Below are positions 27,461 through 37,189 of a DNA stretch of 64,000 bases, in pieces. The number at the start of each line of letters is the position of its first letter. Positions within the stretch are counted from its first letter, which is position 1. The notes beneath the pieces were generated by a model that saw only the letters and a list, made by a program, of their open reading frames with translations, was not told the origin of the DNA and ran no database searches. The position numbers and the translations under genes are program-made. This DNA comes from Desertibaculum subflavum (lineage in GTDB: Bacteria; Pseudomonadota; Alphaproteobacteria; Ferrovibrionales; Ferrovibrionaceae): assembly GCA_003576705.1 (NCBI GenBank), contig QOZS01000021.1, positions 24,376 to 88,375 on the forward strand, given 5' to 3'.

Positions 27461-28972
27461 TCAGAGATCGTGGCCGGAATAGGAACAGTTGAACGACTTG
27501 TTGCAGAGCGGGAAGTCGGCGACGATGTTGCCGTGGATCGCCGCCTCCAGCAGCGGCCACTGGAACCACGACGGATCTCGCAAGTGGCAGCGCGCGACGG
27601 TGCCGTCGGCCGCGAGTCGAAGCCAGACCAGCACGTCGCCGCGGAAGCTTTCGGTCAGTGCCATGCCCTCGCAGGGTTCACTTGGTGGGGTGGGCTCCGC
27701 GCGTAGCGGTCCCTCCGGCAGCTGGTGCAGGATCTGCTCGAGCAGCGACAGGCTCTGCTCGGCCTCGCGGATGCGGACCCAGACACGAGCATCGACATCG
27801 CCGGCATCCAGGCTAGGCACATCGAAGCGGAGGGTGTCGTAGGGCGGATAGCCGGGCGTGCGGCGGGCGTCGAAGCTGCGGCCGGAGGCCCGACCGACAT
27901 AGCCGCCGGCGGCATATTGGCGCGCGAGCGCGGCCGACAGGATGCCGGTGCCGACCGTTCGGTCCTGCAGCGACGCCGTGTTGTCGTAAAGCTCGGTCAG
28001 GGCCGGGAAGCGGGCGCGGCATTCGGCGATCAACGCCCGCAGGGCCGCCACGCCTGAATTGGCGAGATCGACCGCGACACCCCCGGGCAGAATGCGGTCG
28101 CGCATCAGCCGGTGGCCGAAACAGGCATCGGCGGCGCGCAGCACGCGCTCGCGCAGGATGCCGCAATGCGCATGCATCAGGGTGAAGGAGGCGTCGTTGC
28201 AGATGGCGCCGATATCGCCGAAATGATTAGCCAGCCGCTCCAGCTCCGCCATGAGCGCGCGCAGCCATTGCGCGCGCGGCGGTGCCGTCGCGCCGGTCGC
28301 CGCCTCGGCGGCTCGGGCGAAGGCGAGGGCATAGGCCACCGTGCTGTCGCCGGAGGTGCGCCCCGCAAGCGCCGCGGCGCGGTCAAGGTCGGCGCCGGCC
28401 ATCAGCCCCTCGATGCCCTTGTGTACGTAGCCGAGCCGCTGCTCAAGGCGGACCACGGTCTCGCCGCTGGCGGTGAAGCGGAAATGGCCGGGCTCGATGA
28501 TGCCGGCATGCACCGGGCCGACCGGGATCTGGTGCAGGCCCTCGCCCTCGCCCGGCAGGAACACGTAGGACGGCGCCGGCTCGGTCGCCTCGGTGCGGGC
28601 GGCCAGCGGGTGGCGCAGGCCCCAGCCGCCGTGATCGAGCCAGGGCCGGATGTCGGGCAAGCCGAGCGGCTGCAGGCCGAACAGGTCGCGCGCGGCGCGC
28701 TCGAGGCGCAGCGCCGGCGGATGGCGCTGTCCGATTGAAGGATAGCGCCCATCGGCGCAATCGAGGCTGACGACGCCGATCCCGCCGGTGCCGTCGAGCA
28801 GCGCCATGTGCACCGCCCCGGCCTCGCCCCAGAGGCCGAGCAGGGTCCAGTCGCCGTCGCTCAGGCGGCCGGCTGCGGCGTTCCAGGCCGCTGCATCGAC
28901 CACGGTGCGCGGCCAAGGCCGGTGCCGTGCCACCGGGCGGCCTTGCCGCATCAGCTCGTCGAGGGTCGGCAC
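27461..28972 (-). CDS. HyfG/NuoCD-like large subunit without N-terminal NiFe ligands
   Basis: A 503-residue protein: an N-terminal NuoC-like part (about 1-120), then a NuoD/hydrogenase-large-subunit part starting IPVGPVHAGIIEPGHFRF. The GTG at 28972 follows GAGGAGGAG. In [NiFe] hydrogenases the first metal motif is RxCGxC. Here it reads R205-T-S-G-D-S210, with both cysteines replaced by serine. The C-terminus keeps a CX5C pair (C490, C496) followed by SYSGHDL. It therefore cannot hold a normal NiFe site, yet is not standard complex I either. Best fit: catalytic-like subunit of an Ehr complex. Confidence 0.88.
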   Translation of the reverse strand: MPTLDELMRQGRPVARHRPWPRTVVDAAAWNAAAGRLSDGDWTLLGLWGEAGAVHMALLDGTGGIGVVSLDCADGRYPSIGQRHPPALRLERAARDLFGLQPLGLPDIRPWLDHGGWGLRHPLAARTEATEPAPSYVFLPGEGEGLHQIPVGPVHAGIIEPGHFRFTASGETVVRLEQRLGYVHKGIEGLMAGADLDRAAALAGRTSGDSTVAYALAFARAAEAATGATAPPRAQWLRALMAELERLANHFGDIGAICNDASFTLMHAHCGILRERVLRAADACFGHRLMRDRILPGGVAVDLANSGVAALRALIAECRARFPALTELYDNTASLQDRTVGTGILSAALARQYAAGGYVGRASGRSFDARRTPGYPPYDTLRFDVPSLDAGDVDARVWVRIREAEQSLSLLEQILHQLPEGPLRAEPTPPSEPCEGMALTESFRGDVLVWLRLAADGTVARCHLRDPSWFQWPLLEAAIHGNIVADFPLCNKSFNCSYSGHDL

Positions 28973-28991
28973 TGCAGGCTCCTCCTCGCGA

Positions 28992-30443
28992 TCATCCGAG
29001 CACGCGAGCGACGTGCTGGAACCAGACCACCAGCGGCGGCGGCAGATAGAGGCCGGCGCCCAACACCAGCGCGAGATGCGCGTACATCGGCACATAGGAC
29101 GCTTCCGCCGGCGCTGCGCTGCCCTTCGGCTCGCCGAAGGCGATGCTGCTGAGGCGCAGCAGCAGGGCGCCGAAGGCGACCAGCAGGCCGAACACCAGAG
29201 GTATGGCGAGCAGCGGCTGGCGGGCGAAGGTCGAGCTGACCAGCAGGAACTCGCTCATGAAGATGCCGAGCGGCGGCAGGCCGGCGATGGCGACGACGCC
29301 GATGACGAGGCCCCAGCCGAGCCAGGGATGCGTTTCAGTCAGGCCGCGGATCTCGGCGATCTTCTGCGTGCCCTTGATCTGCGCGATATGGCCGACGGCA
29401 TAGAAGATCGCCGACTTGGTCAGGCTGTGCATCACCATGTGCAGCAGGCCGGCGAAATTGGCGAGCGGGCCCCCCATGCCGAAGGCGAAGGTGATGATGC
29501 CCATATGCTCGATCGAGGAATAGGCGAACATGCGCTTGATGTCGCGCCGGCGGTACAGCATGAAGCCGGCGAAGATCAGCGAGGTCAGACCCATGCTGAT
29601 CATCAGCGGCCCGGGCGCGATGGCATCCGGGCTCTGCGCCAGCAGCATCTTGAAGCGCAGCACGGCATAGAGCGCGACGTTGAGCAGCAGGCCCGACAGC
29701 ACCGCCGAGATCGGCGTCGGGCCCTCGGCATGGGCGTCCGGCAGCCAGGCATGCAGCGGCGCGAGGCCGACCTTGGTGCCGTAGCCGAGCAGCAGGAACA
29801 CGAAGGCGAGGTTGAGCAGGGCCGGATCGAAGGCGGCGACGTGCTCGATCAGCACCGTCCAAATCATGGCGTCGAGGCCCTCGCCGATCGCCGGCCGCGC
29901 CGCCATGTAGACTAGGATGGTGCCGAACAGCGCGAGCGCGATGCCGACGCTGCCCAGGATGAAATACTTCCAGGCCGCCTCCAGCGCCTCATGGGTGCGG
30001 TAGATGCCCACCATCAGGACGGTGGTGAGGGTGGCGAGCTCGACCGCCACCCACATCAGTCCGATATTGTTCGACACCAGTGCCAGGTTCATGCCGAACA
30101 TCATCACCTGGTACATCGCGTGGTAGAATCGCAGGTGGGCCGGCGTTAGCCGTCCGGTCTCCAGCTCGTGCCCGATATAGCTGGCGCTGAACACGCTGGT
30201 GGTGAAGCCGACGAAGGTGTTCAGCACGATGAAGACGATGTTGAGGTCGTCGACGAACAGAAACTGGCCGACGGGCGGCCGCTCGCTGACGAACAGCGAA
30301 AGCGCGGCGAACAGGGTGAGCAGGCTGGCGCCGACATTGAGCCGGGCGGAGAAACGATAGCCGGGCAGCACCGCCAGCAGCGCCGCCGCCGCGATCGGCA
30401 GCAGCAGCACCAGGGTGACGGCGTCGAGGGCGGCGAGGCTCAT
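28992..30443 (-). CDS. HyfF-like proton-pumping membrane subunit (NuoN/NuoM type)
   Basis: A 483-residue polytopic protein of the Mrp-antiporter/complex-I family with about 14 membrane helices. Signature stretches are WVAVELATLTTVLMVGIYRTHEALEAAWKYFILG, GYGTKVGLAPLHAWLPDAHAEGPTPISAVLSG and KRMFAYSSIEHMGIITFAFGMGG. These hold the conserved Glu and Lys/His residues used for ion transfer. It is probably one of two pumping subunits of the complex. Its start overlaps the HyfE-like stop as ATGA. Confidence 0.93.
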   Translation of the reverse strand: MSLAALDAVTLVLLLPIAAAALLAVLPGYRFSARLNVGASLLTLFAALSLFVSERPPVGQFLFVDDLNIVFIVLNTFVGFTTSVFSASYIGHELETGRLTPAHLRFYHAMYQVMMFGMNLALVSNNIGLMWVAVELATLTTVLMVGIYRTHEALEAAWKYFILGSVGIALALFGTILVYMAARPAIGEGLDAMIWTVLIEHVAAFDPALLNLAFVFLLLGYGTKVGLAPLHAWLPDAHAEGPTPISAVLSGLLLNVALYAVLRFKMLLAQSPDAIAPGPLMISMGLTSLIFAGFMLYRRRDIKRMFAYSSIEHMGIITFAFGMGGPLANFAGLLHMVMHSLTKSAIFYAVGHIAQIKGTQKIAEIRGLTETHPWLGWGLVIGVVAIAGLPPLGIFMSEFLLVSSTFARQPLLAIPLVFGLLVAFGALLLRLSSIAFGEPKGSAAPAEASYVPMYAHLALVLGAGLYLPPPLVVWFQHVARVLG

Positions 30444-31102
30444 TTGCGCTCGCCCCGGAAGTCGTCGAGCGCGCCGATATCGACGGTGTCGAAGCGCTCG
30501 CGGATGCGGAACAGGAAGATGCCGATCACAATGAAGGCGATCAGCACCGAGAAGGCGACGCTGATCTCGACCACCAGCGGCATGCCCTTGGCGCCGGTAG
30601 CGGCCAGGATCAGGCCGTTCTCCAGCGACATGAAGCCGATCACCTGGCTGACCGCATTGCGCCGCGTCACCATCATCAGGAGGCCGAGCAGCACGACGGA
30701 GAGCGCGAAGGCGAGGTCCTCGCGGGCCAGCGGATCGGCCTCGGGCGTGACGCGCAGCATGACCACCATGGAGAGCGCGACCAGGCCCATGCCGGCCAGC
30801 ATGGTCGGCCCCATGCCGACTACCGTCTCCACTTGGCGATGGATACCGAGGCGCTGGATGATGCGGTGCAGCGCCACCGGGATGACGATCGCCTTGAACC
30901 CCAGCGCGATCGCCGCCGTCACGTAGAGATGCGGCGCCGCCTGCACCAGCGCCTGCCAGGCGACTGAGAGCGCCAGCACGAAGGCATGCAGCGCGAAGAT
31001 GTTGAGCAGCGCATAGAGCCGGTCCTGGTAGAGCAGCATGAAGCTGACCAGCACCAGGCCGCCGGCGAACAGATGGGCGATATCGAAGATGAGGCCGTCC
31101 AT
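30440..31102 (-). CDS. HyfE-like membrane subunit (NuoK-related)
   Basis: A 220-residue membrane protein with about seven helices. The second half carries NuoK-like features: helices with LLMMVTRRNAVSQVIGFMSLENGLILAATG, whose membrane glutamate corresponds to a proton-path residue, and a late ISVAFSVLIAFIVIGIFLFRIRERFDT. The N-terminal extension is typical of HyfE compared with NuoK. It would join the antiporter-like subunits to the HyfC/NuoH-like foot. Adjacent to HyfC-like (no gap) and overlapping HyfF-like by four bases. Confidence 0.92.
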   Translation of the reverse strand: MDGLIFDIAHLFAGGLVLVSFMLLYQDRLYALLNIFALHAFVLALSVAWQALVQAAPHLYVTAAIALGFKAIVIPVALHRIIQRLGIHRQVETVVGMGPTMLAGMGLVALSMVVMLRVTPEADPLAREDLAFALSVVLLGLLMMVTRRNAVSQVIGFMSLENGLILAATGAKGMPLVVEISVAFSVLIAFIVIGIFLFRIRERFDTVDIGALDDFRGERK

Positions 31103-32059
31103 CTACAGGCTCCGCGAGACGAACAGCAGAAGCGTGCCGAGCAGCCCTAGCATCAGGGCGGCGCCCAGGAAGTCGGGCACGCGGAACACGCGCATCTTGG
31201 CGATCGATGTCTCGAACAGCGCGAGCAGGGCGCCGCCTAGGGCGAGCTTGCCGAGATAGGCCGCGGTGCCGATCGCATAGGCGAGCGGCGCGGAATCTGG
31301 CGCCGCGATGCCCCAGGGCGCGAACACGCAGGCGATCAGCGAGATGTAGAGCAGCAGTTTGAGCGAGGCGGCGAACTCGATCATGGCGAGGTGCCGGCCG
31401 GAATACTCCAGCACCATAGCCTCATGCACCATGGTGAGCTCGAGATGGGTTGTCGGGTTGTCGACCGGGATGCGGGCGTTCTCGGCGATCGCCACCATGA
31501 TCAGTCCGATCAGGGCGAGGCCGAGCGACACCCTGAGGCCGACCTCCGGCTGGGACATCATCACCGCCACCATGGAGAGCTGGGTCGAGCCGGCGACCAG
31601 CGCCAGGGTGAACACGATCAGCAGCATGGCGGGCTCGGCCAGGGTCGCGATCATCACCTCGCGGCTGGAACCGATGCCGCCGAAGCTGGTGCCGACATCC
31701 ATGCCGGCGAGGGCGAGGAAGAAGCGGGCACTGCCGAGCAGGGCGATGATGGCGATCAGGTCGGCGGTCCAGCTGAACTTGAGGCCGATGGCGAAGGTCG
31801 GCACCAGCGCGGCGGCGACCCAGGTCGCGGCGAAGATCAGGTAGGGCGTGACGCGGAACAGCCAGGAGGCGTTGTCCGCCAGCACCACCTCCTTGCGCAG
31901 CAGGCGCAGCAGGTCGCGGTAGGGCTGCAGCATCGAGGGGCCGCGCCGGCGCAGCAGCCGCGCCTTGACCTTGCGCACGAACCCGGTCAGGAGCGGCGAC
32001 AGCGCCAGCACCAGCGCCATCTGCCCGCCCTGCACCAGGAGGTCGAGGATCAGGGCCAT
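31103..32059 (-). CDS. HyfC-like membrane subunit (NuoH type)
   Basis: A 318-residue membrane protein of the NuoH/HycD family with about eight helices. Conserved cytoplasmic loops include RRGPSMLQPYRDLLRLLRKE near the N-terminus and the acidic ENARIPVDNPTTHLELTMVHEAM (about 190-212), the counterpart of the quinone-pocket loop in NuoH. It anchors the HyfG/HyfI-like hydrophilic pair. The ATG at 32059 overlaps the end of the HyfB-like gene by ten bases; longer starts would read through that gene. Confidence 0.93.
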   Translation of the reverse strand: MALILDLLVQGGQMALVLALSPLLTGFVRKVKARLLRRRGPSMLQPYRDLLRLLRKEVVLADNASWLFRVTPYLIFAATWVAAALVPTFAIGLKFSWTADLIAIIALLGSARFFLALAGMDVGTSFGGIGSSREVMIATLAEPAMLLIVFTLALVAGSTQLSMVAVMMSQPEVGLRVSLGLALIGLIMVAIAENARIPVDNPTTHLELTMVHEAMVLEYSGRHLAMIEFAASLKLLLYISLIACVFAPWGIAAPDSAPLAYAIGTAAYLGKLALGGALLALFETSIAKMRVFRVPDFLGAALMLGLLGTLLLFVSRSL

Positions 32060-34059
32060 ATCGCCAGCACCAGCAGCAGGCCGACCAGGGCGAGGAACAC
32101 CAGGCTGAGATAGCGGCGGATGGTGAGGAACTGCAGCGTGTTGAGACGATCGGCGGCGAAGCCGATGGCGCCGGCGATCGGCGCGTAGAGCGCGTCCCAG
32201 ACCAGGTCGTGCATCTGCACCGTCAGGCGGGCCGGCCGCATGTCGCCGGGCGGCGGCATCTCGACATGCTCGCGGGCGCGGAACGCCAGCGTGCCGAATA
32301 CCCGGCGGATCGGCTGGGCGAAGCTCACGCCGGAATACTGCGTCATCGGGCTCGGCTCGACGAAGCCGCAACCCCAGGCCGGGCCGCGACGCAGTGCCCG
32401 CGAGGCGAAGCGGTGGATCACCACGACGGCGAGCGAGGCCGAGATGGTGATGAACAGGAAGACCAGCAGGCCGTTATAGGAGCTGCGGCCCTCGGCGATC
32501 GGCACGATCGACAGCCACTCGACGCCGGTCTGCCGCGGCATGCGGTCGCCGACCAGGGCCTGCGTCACCGGCGCCACGGCATCGATCACGAAGCCGGGCA
32601 GGATGCCGGCGGCGAGACAGAGGCCGGCGAGGATGAACATCGCGGCCTGCGAGAAGCGGTCGACCTCGTGCGCCGCGGCCGCGGCGTCGGAGCGCGGCCG
32701 GCCGAGGAAGGTGACGCCGAAGGCCTTGACGAAGCAGGCCGCGGCGAGCGCGGCCGACAGGGCGAGCAGGCCGCCGACCGCCGGCACCATGATCTTGAGC
32801 CCCCAGGCCGAGAGCTGGGGGCTCTGTAGGATCGCCTGGAAGGCGAGCCATTCCGACGCGAAGCCGTTCAGCGGCGGCAGCGCCGAGATCGCGGCGCAGC
32901 CGACCAGGAAGGCGAAGCTGGTCCGCGGCATGCGGTGGATCAGGCCGCCGAGCCGGTCCATGTCGCGCGTCGCCGTCGCGCCCAGCACGGCGCCGGCGCC
33001 GAAGAACAGCAGGCTCTTGAACAGTGAGTGGTTGAGCACGTGGAACAGCGCCGCGGTCAGCGCCAACGCCGCCGCCCAGCCCATGCCCTCGGCGCGGAAG
33101 GCGAGGGCCAGGCCGAGGCCGACGAACACCACGCCGATATTCTCGATCGTGCTGTAGGCCAGCAGCCGCTTGAGGTCGCGCTCCATCAAGGCGTGGAGAA
33201 TGCCGAGCACGGCGGTGGCGCCGCCGAGCGCCAGCACCACCATGCTGGACCACCAGCTCGGCTCGCTCAGCAGGTCGAACACGACGCGGACGAAGCCGTA
33301 GATCGCGACCTTGGTCATCACCCCGCTCATCAGGGCGGAGACGTGGCTCGGCGCCGCCGGGTGGGCGAGCGGCAGCCAGACATGCAGCGGCACCAGGCCA
33401 GCCTTGGAGCCGGCCCCGAGGATCAGCAGTCCGAGCACCAGGGCGGCGACCAGCGGCGGGTGCTCGGCGGCGCGCATCGCGGCGAAGCCGTAGCCGCCCT
33501 GCGGCCCGGCGAGCAGGCCGAAGGCGAGCAGCAGGGCCAGCGTCCCGAAGCTCGCCATCACCAGGTAGATGTAGCCGGCCCGGGTGTTGTCGGTTGCGCG
33601 GTGGTGCGCGATCACCAGCGCCCAGGAGGCGAGCGACATGAACTCCCAGCACAGCAGGAAACTGAAGGCATCGTCGGCCAGCACCACCAGGTTCATGGCC
33701 CCCAGGAAGGCCGGGAAGAACGGCAGCACGCGGTGCGGCGCCTCCTCGTGGCGGCCATAGCCCAGGCCGTAGAGGCTGGCGGCCGCGCCGCCGAAATTGA
33801 CGACGACGAGGAAGAAGGCGGCCAGCGCGTCGAGTCGGAAATGCGCGCCGAGCCAGGGCAAGCCGAGCGGCAGCACGACCTCTGAAGTGCCGCCGGCAAC
33901 CAGGTGGAGCAGGGCGCCGGCGAGGGCGACGACGGTGGCCGCCAGGCTGGCGCCGTAGATCGCCGGGGTCGCCCGGGCCCGCCGCCCGAACGGCACCGCA
34001 ACCAGCGCGGTCGCGAGCAGTGCCGCGACGCAGAGCAGCGAGGTCGCGGCCGGCGTCAT
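32050..34059 (-). CDS. HyfB-like membrane subunit (NuoL type)
   Basis: A 669-residue antiporter-like protein with about 16 helices. Key parts are CWEFMSLASWALVIAHHRATDNTRAGYIYLVM (membrane Glu), GAGSKAGLVPLHVWLPLAHPAAPSHVSALMSGVMTK and ERDLKRLLAYSTIENIGVVFVG. The C-terminal part (WGCGFVEPSPMTQYSGVSFAQPIRRVFG and on) is the extension seen in hydrogenase-4 HyfB rather than NuoL. It opens the structural operon and its ATG overlaps the stop of the XRE regulator gene (ATGA), so regulator and complex are co-translated. Confidence 0.94.
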   Translation of the reverse strand: MTPAATSLLCVAALLATALVAVPFGRRARATPAIYGASLAATVVALAGALLHLVAGGTSEVVLPLGLPWLGAHFRLDALAAFFLVVVNFGGAAASLYGLGYGRHEEAPHRVLPFFPAFLGAMNLVVLADDAFSFLLCWEFMSLASWALVIAHHRATDNTRAGYIYLVMASFGTLALLLAFGLLAGPQGGYGFAAMRAAEHPPLVAALVLGLLILGAGSKAGLVPLHVWLPLAHPAAPSHVSALMSGVMTKVAIYGFVRVVFDLLSEPSWWSSMVVLALGGATAVLGILHALMERDLKRLLAYSTIENIGVVFVGLGLALAFRAEGMGWAAALALTAALFHVLNHSLFKSLLFFGAGAVLGATATRDMDRLGGLIHRMPRTSFAFLVGCAAISALPPLNGFASEWLAFQAILQSPQLSAWGLKIMVPAVGGLLALSAALAAACFVKAFGVTFLGRPRSDAAAAAHEVDRFSQAAMFILAGLCLAAGILPGFVIDAVAPVTQALVGDRMPRQTGVEWLSIVPIAEGRSSYNGLLVFLFITISASLAVVVIHRFASRALRRGPAWGCGFVEPSPMTQYSGVSFAQPIRRVFGTLAFRAREHVEMPPPGDMRPARLTVQMHDLVWDALYAPIAGAIGFAADRLNTLQFLTIRRYLSLVFLALVGLLLVLAIWP

Positions 34060-34328
34060 GGGCGGTCCTTCGGCTCCGCCGCGGACGATCTCAGCCGCAC
34101 GCCGCGACCGCCGGACGAACTGGCGGCGCCCTCGCCGATCAGCTCGATGCCGGCGCCGTCGAGGGCGGCGATCAGCTTCATCAGGGAGTCGACGTTGCCG
34201 CGGATGACGTCGTTGCTCGCCTCCATCCGCTGGATGGTCGGCACCGACAAGCCGGCGAGGCCGGCCAGCTGGCGCTGGTCGATGCCGAGCAGGGCGCGCG
34301 CGGCCCGCAGCTGCGCCGCGGTGATCAT
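34056..34328 (-). CDS. XRE family transcriptional regulator
   Basis: A 90-residue cytoplasmic helix-turn-helix protein. The HTH occupies about residues 5-60 (AAQLRAARALLGIDQRQLAGLAGLSVPTIQRMEAS), followed by a short variable tail ending in a charged stretch. It is the first gene of the hyf-like operon and overlaps hyfB by ATGA. An 18-bp palindrome sits 23 bases upstream of its start codon, overlapping the predicted start of transcription, so autorepression of the whole operon is likely. No toxin partner is present, so an antitoxin role is unlikely. Confidence 0.87.
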   Translation of the reverse strand: MITAAQLRAARALLGIDQRQLAGLAGLSVPTIQRMEASNDVIRGNVDSLMKLIAALDGAGIELIGEGAASSSGGRGVRLRSSAAEPKDRP

Positions 34329-34350
34329 GACGGGAATGCCATCGATGCCG

Positions 34351-34399
34351 ACCTGAACAACGTCAGGTTAGCATTCAGCAATCTCTAGTGATGTGTCAA
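34351..34399 (-). promoter_or_regulatory. promoter and palindromic operator of the hyf-like operon
   Basis: On the minus strand a consensus -35, TTGACA (34399-34394), is followed at usual distance by a poor -10 region around GAATGC. The inverted repeat ACCTGA-N6-TCAGGT (34351-34368) comes next, 22-23 bases before the regulator ATG. A protein on the palindrome would block initiation. A smaller repeat, TGATG-N7-CATCA, overlaps the -35 (34389-34405). Strong -35, weak -10 and operator suggest regulated expression. Confidence 0.5.
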
Positions 34400-34439
34400 G
34401 CATCAGTTAGGCGGTGTTGCGCATCATACTTGGAGCCGC

Positions 34440-35840
34440 TCAATGATGGCCGGACGCTGCGCCTTCCTCCGGGAAGCTGAGCCCGCTCGCCGCCAGCTGC
34501 TTGGCGAGCGTCGCCTTGAGCCGCTGGAGGCCGGCCTCGGTGGTGGATTCGCAGCGCGCGACCAGCACCGCCTGGGTGTTGGAGGCGCGCAGCAGCCACC
34601 AGCCATCGGCCGATTTGACCCGCACGCCATCCACCGCATCGACCTCTGCGCCTTCCTTGGCGAGGCGGGCGGCGACCTCCTGCACGACCTTGAACTTGCG
34701 CTCCTCGGCGCAATCGAAGCGCAGCTCCGGCGTGTTGATCGCCTTGGGCAGGCGCTTGCGGTAGTCGGCGAGCGAAAAGTCGCTGCGCGCGAGCAGGCTG
34801 GCCAGCCGGACCGCGACGTAGAGGCCGTCGTCATGGCCGTAGAACTTGTGGCCATAGAAGATATGCCCGCTCATCTCGCCGGCGAGCGGGCTCTTCGCCT
34901 CCGCCATCTTGGCCTTGATCAGCGAATGGCCGGTCTTCCACATCAGCGGCTTGCCGCCGAGCCTGGCAATCTCGTCGAACAGGATCTGGCTCGCCTTGAC
35001 GTCGGCGATGATGGTGGCGCCGGGATGCTCGCCCAGCACCTCGCGGGCGAGGAAGGCCAGGATCTGGTCGCCCCAGAGGATGCTGCCTTCGCTGTCGACC
35101 ACGCCGATGCGGTCGCCATCGCCGTCGAAGGCGACGCCGAGATCGCATCTCTCCCGCTGAACCGTGGCCTGCAGCGCCTCCAGGTTCTTCGGCACCGTCG
35201 GGTCCGGATGGTGGTTCGGGAAGGTGCCGTCGATCTCGGCGAACAGCATGAAATGGCGGCCCGGCAGCTTCTTGCCGAGCGCCGCCATGGCGGGTCCGGC
35301 GGCGCCGTTGCCGGCGTCCCAGGCGATCTTCAGTTCCTTGCCGGGGATGTAGTCCTGCGCCAGCCGGGCGATGTAGTCGTCGAAGACCGGCTTCTCGCTG
35401 GCCTTGCCCTGGCCTTCGGCGAAGGCGCCGGCATTGGCGATCGTGCCGATCTCCAGGATGTCCTCGCCGAAGAATGGCCGCTTGCCGACCATCATCTTGA
35501 AGCCGTTATGGGTCGGCGGGTTGTGCGAGCCCGTCACCATGATGCCGGCATCGGCCTTCAGATGGTGGACGGCGAAATACAGCATCGGCGTCGGACCGAC
35601 GCCGATCCGCACCGCGTCCGCGCCGGCGGCGGTCAGGCCTTTCACCAGCGCCGCCTCCAGGGCGGGGGACGACATGCGGCCGTCGCGGCCGACCGCGATG
35701 GTCTTGCCGCCGCCGCGCCGCACAATGGTGGCATAGGCTCTGCCGATCGCCTCCGCATCGCTCTCGTGCAGCGTCTCGCCGACGATGCCGCGGATGTCGT
35801 ATTCGCGCAGGATCGTGGGGTGGAACTTGTAGGCCGCCAT
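34440..35840 (-). CDS. phosphomannomutase/phosphoglucomutase
   Basis: A 466-residue alpha-D-phosphohexomutase (AlgC/ManB type). Domain 1 has the phosphoserine loop [17 protein letters not shown], domain 2 the metal loop [12 protein letters not shown], domain 3 the sugar loop [10 protein letters not shown] and domain 4 the phosphate-binding [16 protein letters not shown]. It converts mannose or glucose 6-phosphate to the 1-phosphate. The ATG at 35840 has AAGGGG eight bases upstream; a GTG nine bases earlier would overlap ugd. It is third in galU-ugd-pmm, a nucleotide-sugar operon. Confidence 0.94.
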   Translation of the reverse strand: MAAYKFHPTILREYDIRGIVGETLHESDAEAIGRAYATIVRRGGGKTIAVGRDGRMSSPALEAALVKGLTAAGADAVRIGVGPTPMLYFAVHHLKADAGIMVTGSHNPPTHNGFKMMVGKRPFFGEDILEIGTIANAGAFAEGQGKASEKPVFDDYIARLAQDYIPGKELKIAWDAGNGAAGPAMAALGKKLPGRHFMLFAEIDGTFPNHHPDPTVPKNLEALQATVQRERCDLGVAFDGDGDRIGVVDSEGSILWGDQILAFLAREVLGEHPGATIIADVKASQILFDEIARLGGKPLMWKTGHSLIKAKMAEAKSPLAGEMSGHIFYGHKFYGHDDGLYVAVRLASLLARSDFSLADYRKRLPKAINTPELRFDCAEERKFKVVQEVAARLAKEGAEVDAVDGVRVKSADGWWLLRASNTQAVLVARCESTTEAGLQRLKATLAKQLAASGLSFPEEGAASGHH

Positions 35841-35845
35841 GTCGG

Positions 35846-37174
35846 TCACCCCTTCGGGGCGACCGGCACGTGCGGGCGCCCGATGCTGTGGTACTCGATG
35901 CCCGCTGCGGCCATCTCCGCCGGCTTGTAGACGTTGCGGAGATCGACCAGCACCGGCTGCTTCACCAGCTGCTTCATGCGTTCAAAGCTGAGGGCGCGGA
36001 ACTGGTTCCATTCGGTGATCAGCGCCACGCAATCGGCGCCCTTCATCGCGTCGTAGGCATCGGTGCAATAGGTGATGTGCGGCATCACCTTCTGTGCCTC
36101 CTTCATGCCCTCGGGGTCGTAGGCGCGCACCGTCGCGCCCTTGCCGACCAGCGCGGGGACGATATCGAGGCTCGGGCTTTCCCGCATGTCGTCGGTATTC
36201 GGCTTGAAGGTCAGACCCAGCACCGCGATGGTCTTGCCGGCGACGTTGTCGCCGCAGACCTCGATGATGCGCTCCGCCATCTCGCGCTTGCGCGCGTCGT
36301 TGATGGCGACCACCGTCTCGACGATCTTGATCGGCGCACCGTGCTTGCGCGCGGTGCCGACCAGGGCGCGGGTGTCCTTCGGGAAGCAGGACCCGCCATA
36401 GCCGGGCCCGGCATGCAGGAATTTCTTGCCGATGCGCCCGTCCAGGCCGATGCCGCGCGCCACGTCATCGACATTGGCGCCGACCCGCTCGCACAGGTTG
36501 GCGATCTCGTTGATGAAAGTGATCTTCGTGGCCAGAAACGTGTTGGCAGCGTACTTGATCAGCTCCGATGTCTCGAGCGCGGTGAACAGCACCGGCGTCT
36601 CGAGCAGGAACAGCGGGCGGTAAAGCCGGCGCATCACTTCCTTTGCGCGATCGGTCTCGGCACCGACCACCACGCGGTCGGGCCGCATGAAATCCTCGAT
36701 GGCGGAGCCTTCGCGCAGGAATTCCGGGTTGGAGGCGACATCGAGCTCCAGATCGGGCCGCGCCTCCTTCAGGATGCGCTTGACCTCGCGGCCGGTGCCG
36801 ACCGGCACGGTCGACTTGGTCACCACCACGGCGTAGTGATCGAGCGACTGCGCGATCTCCTTCGCCGCCGCATAGACATAGGTCAGGTCGGCCTCGCCGT
36901 CGCCGCGGCGCGACGGCGTCCCGACGGCGATGAAGACCGCGTCGGCCGCCTTGATCGCGTCCTTCAGATCGGTGGTGAAGCGCAGCCGGCCGGCCTCGAC
37001 GTTTTTCTTCACCAGCGTGTCGAGCCCGGGCTCGTAGATCGGAATCTCGCCCCGCTTCAGGCTCTCGATCTTGGCCGCCTCCTTGTCGACGCAAACCACC
37101 GTGTGACCGAACTCGGAGAAGCAGGCGCCGGAGACGAGGCCGACATAGCCCGTCCCGATCATCGCGACTTCCAT
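35846..37174 (-). CDS. ugd: UDP-glucose 6-dehydrogenase
   Basis: A 442-residue enzyme making UDP-glucuronate with two NAD. The N-terminal Rossmann motif is [19 protein letters not shown]. Then come [13 protein letters not shown], the [25 protein letters not shown] segment, and the catalytic cysteine in [16 protein letters not shown] (about residue 261). The C-terminal domain includes [15 protein letters not shown]. Lies 15 bases after galU, whose product it uses, and before the phosphohexomutase. UDP-glucuronate feeds exopolysaccharide or capsule synthesis, though no glycosyltransferase is present here. Confidence 0.96.
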   Translation of the reverse strand: MEVAMIGTGYVGLVSGACFSEFGHTVVCVDKEAAKIESLKRGEIPIYEPGLDTLVKKNVEAGRLRFTTDLKDAIKAADAVFIAVGTPSRRGDGEADLTYVYAAAKEIAQSLDHYAVVVTKSTVPVGTGREVKRILKEARPDLELDVASNPEFLREGSAIEDFMRPDRVVVGAETDRAKEVMRRLYRPLFLLETPVLFTALETSELIKYAANTFLATKITFINEIANLCERVGANVDDVARGIGLDGRIGKKFLHAGPGYGGSCFPKDTRALVGTARKHGAPIKIVETVVAINDARKREMAERIIEVCGDNVAGKTIAVLGLTFKPNTDDMRESPSLDIVPALVGKGATVRAYDPEGMKEAQKVMPHITYCTDAYDAMKGADCVALITEWNQFRALSFERMKQLVKQPVLVDLRNVYKPAEMAAAGIEYHSIGRPHVPVAPKG

Positions 37175-37189
37175 GACCGCGCCTCCGGC

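Noticed and set aside
27461..28972. Active [NiFe] hydrogenase large subunit
   Set aside because: The first metal motif has Ser in place of both cysteines, so normal NiFe binding is not possible; no maturation genes are nearby.
34056..34328. Antitoxin of a toxin-antitoxin pair
   Set aside because: No toxin-like gene is adjacent; the gene overlaps hyfB and behaves as an operon regulator.
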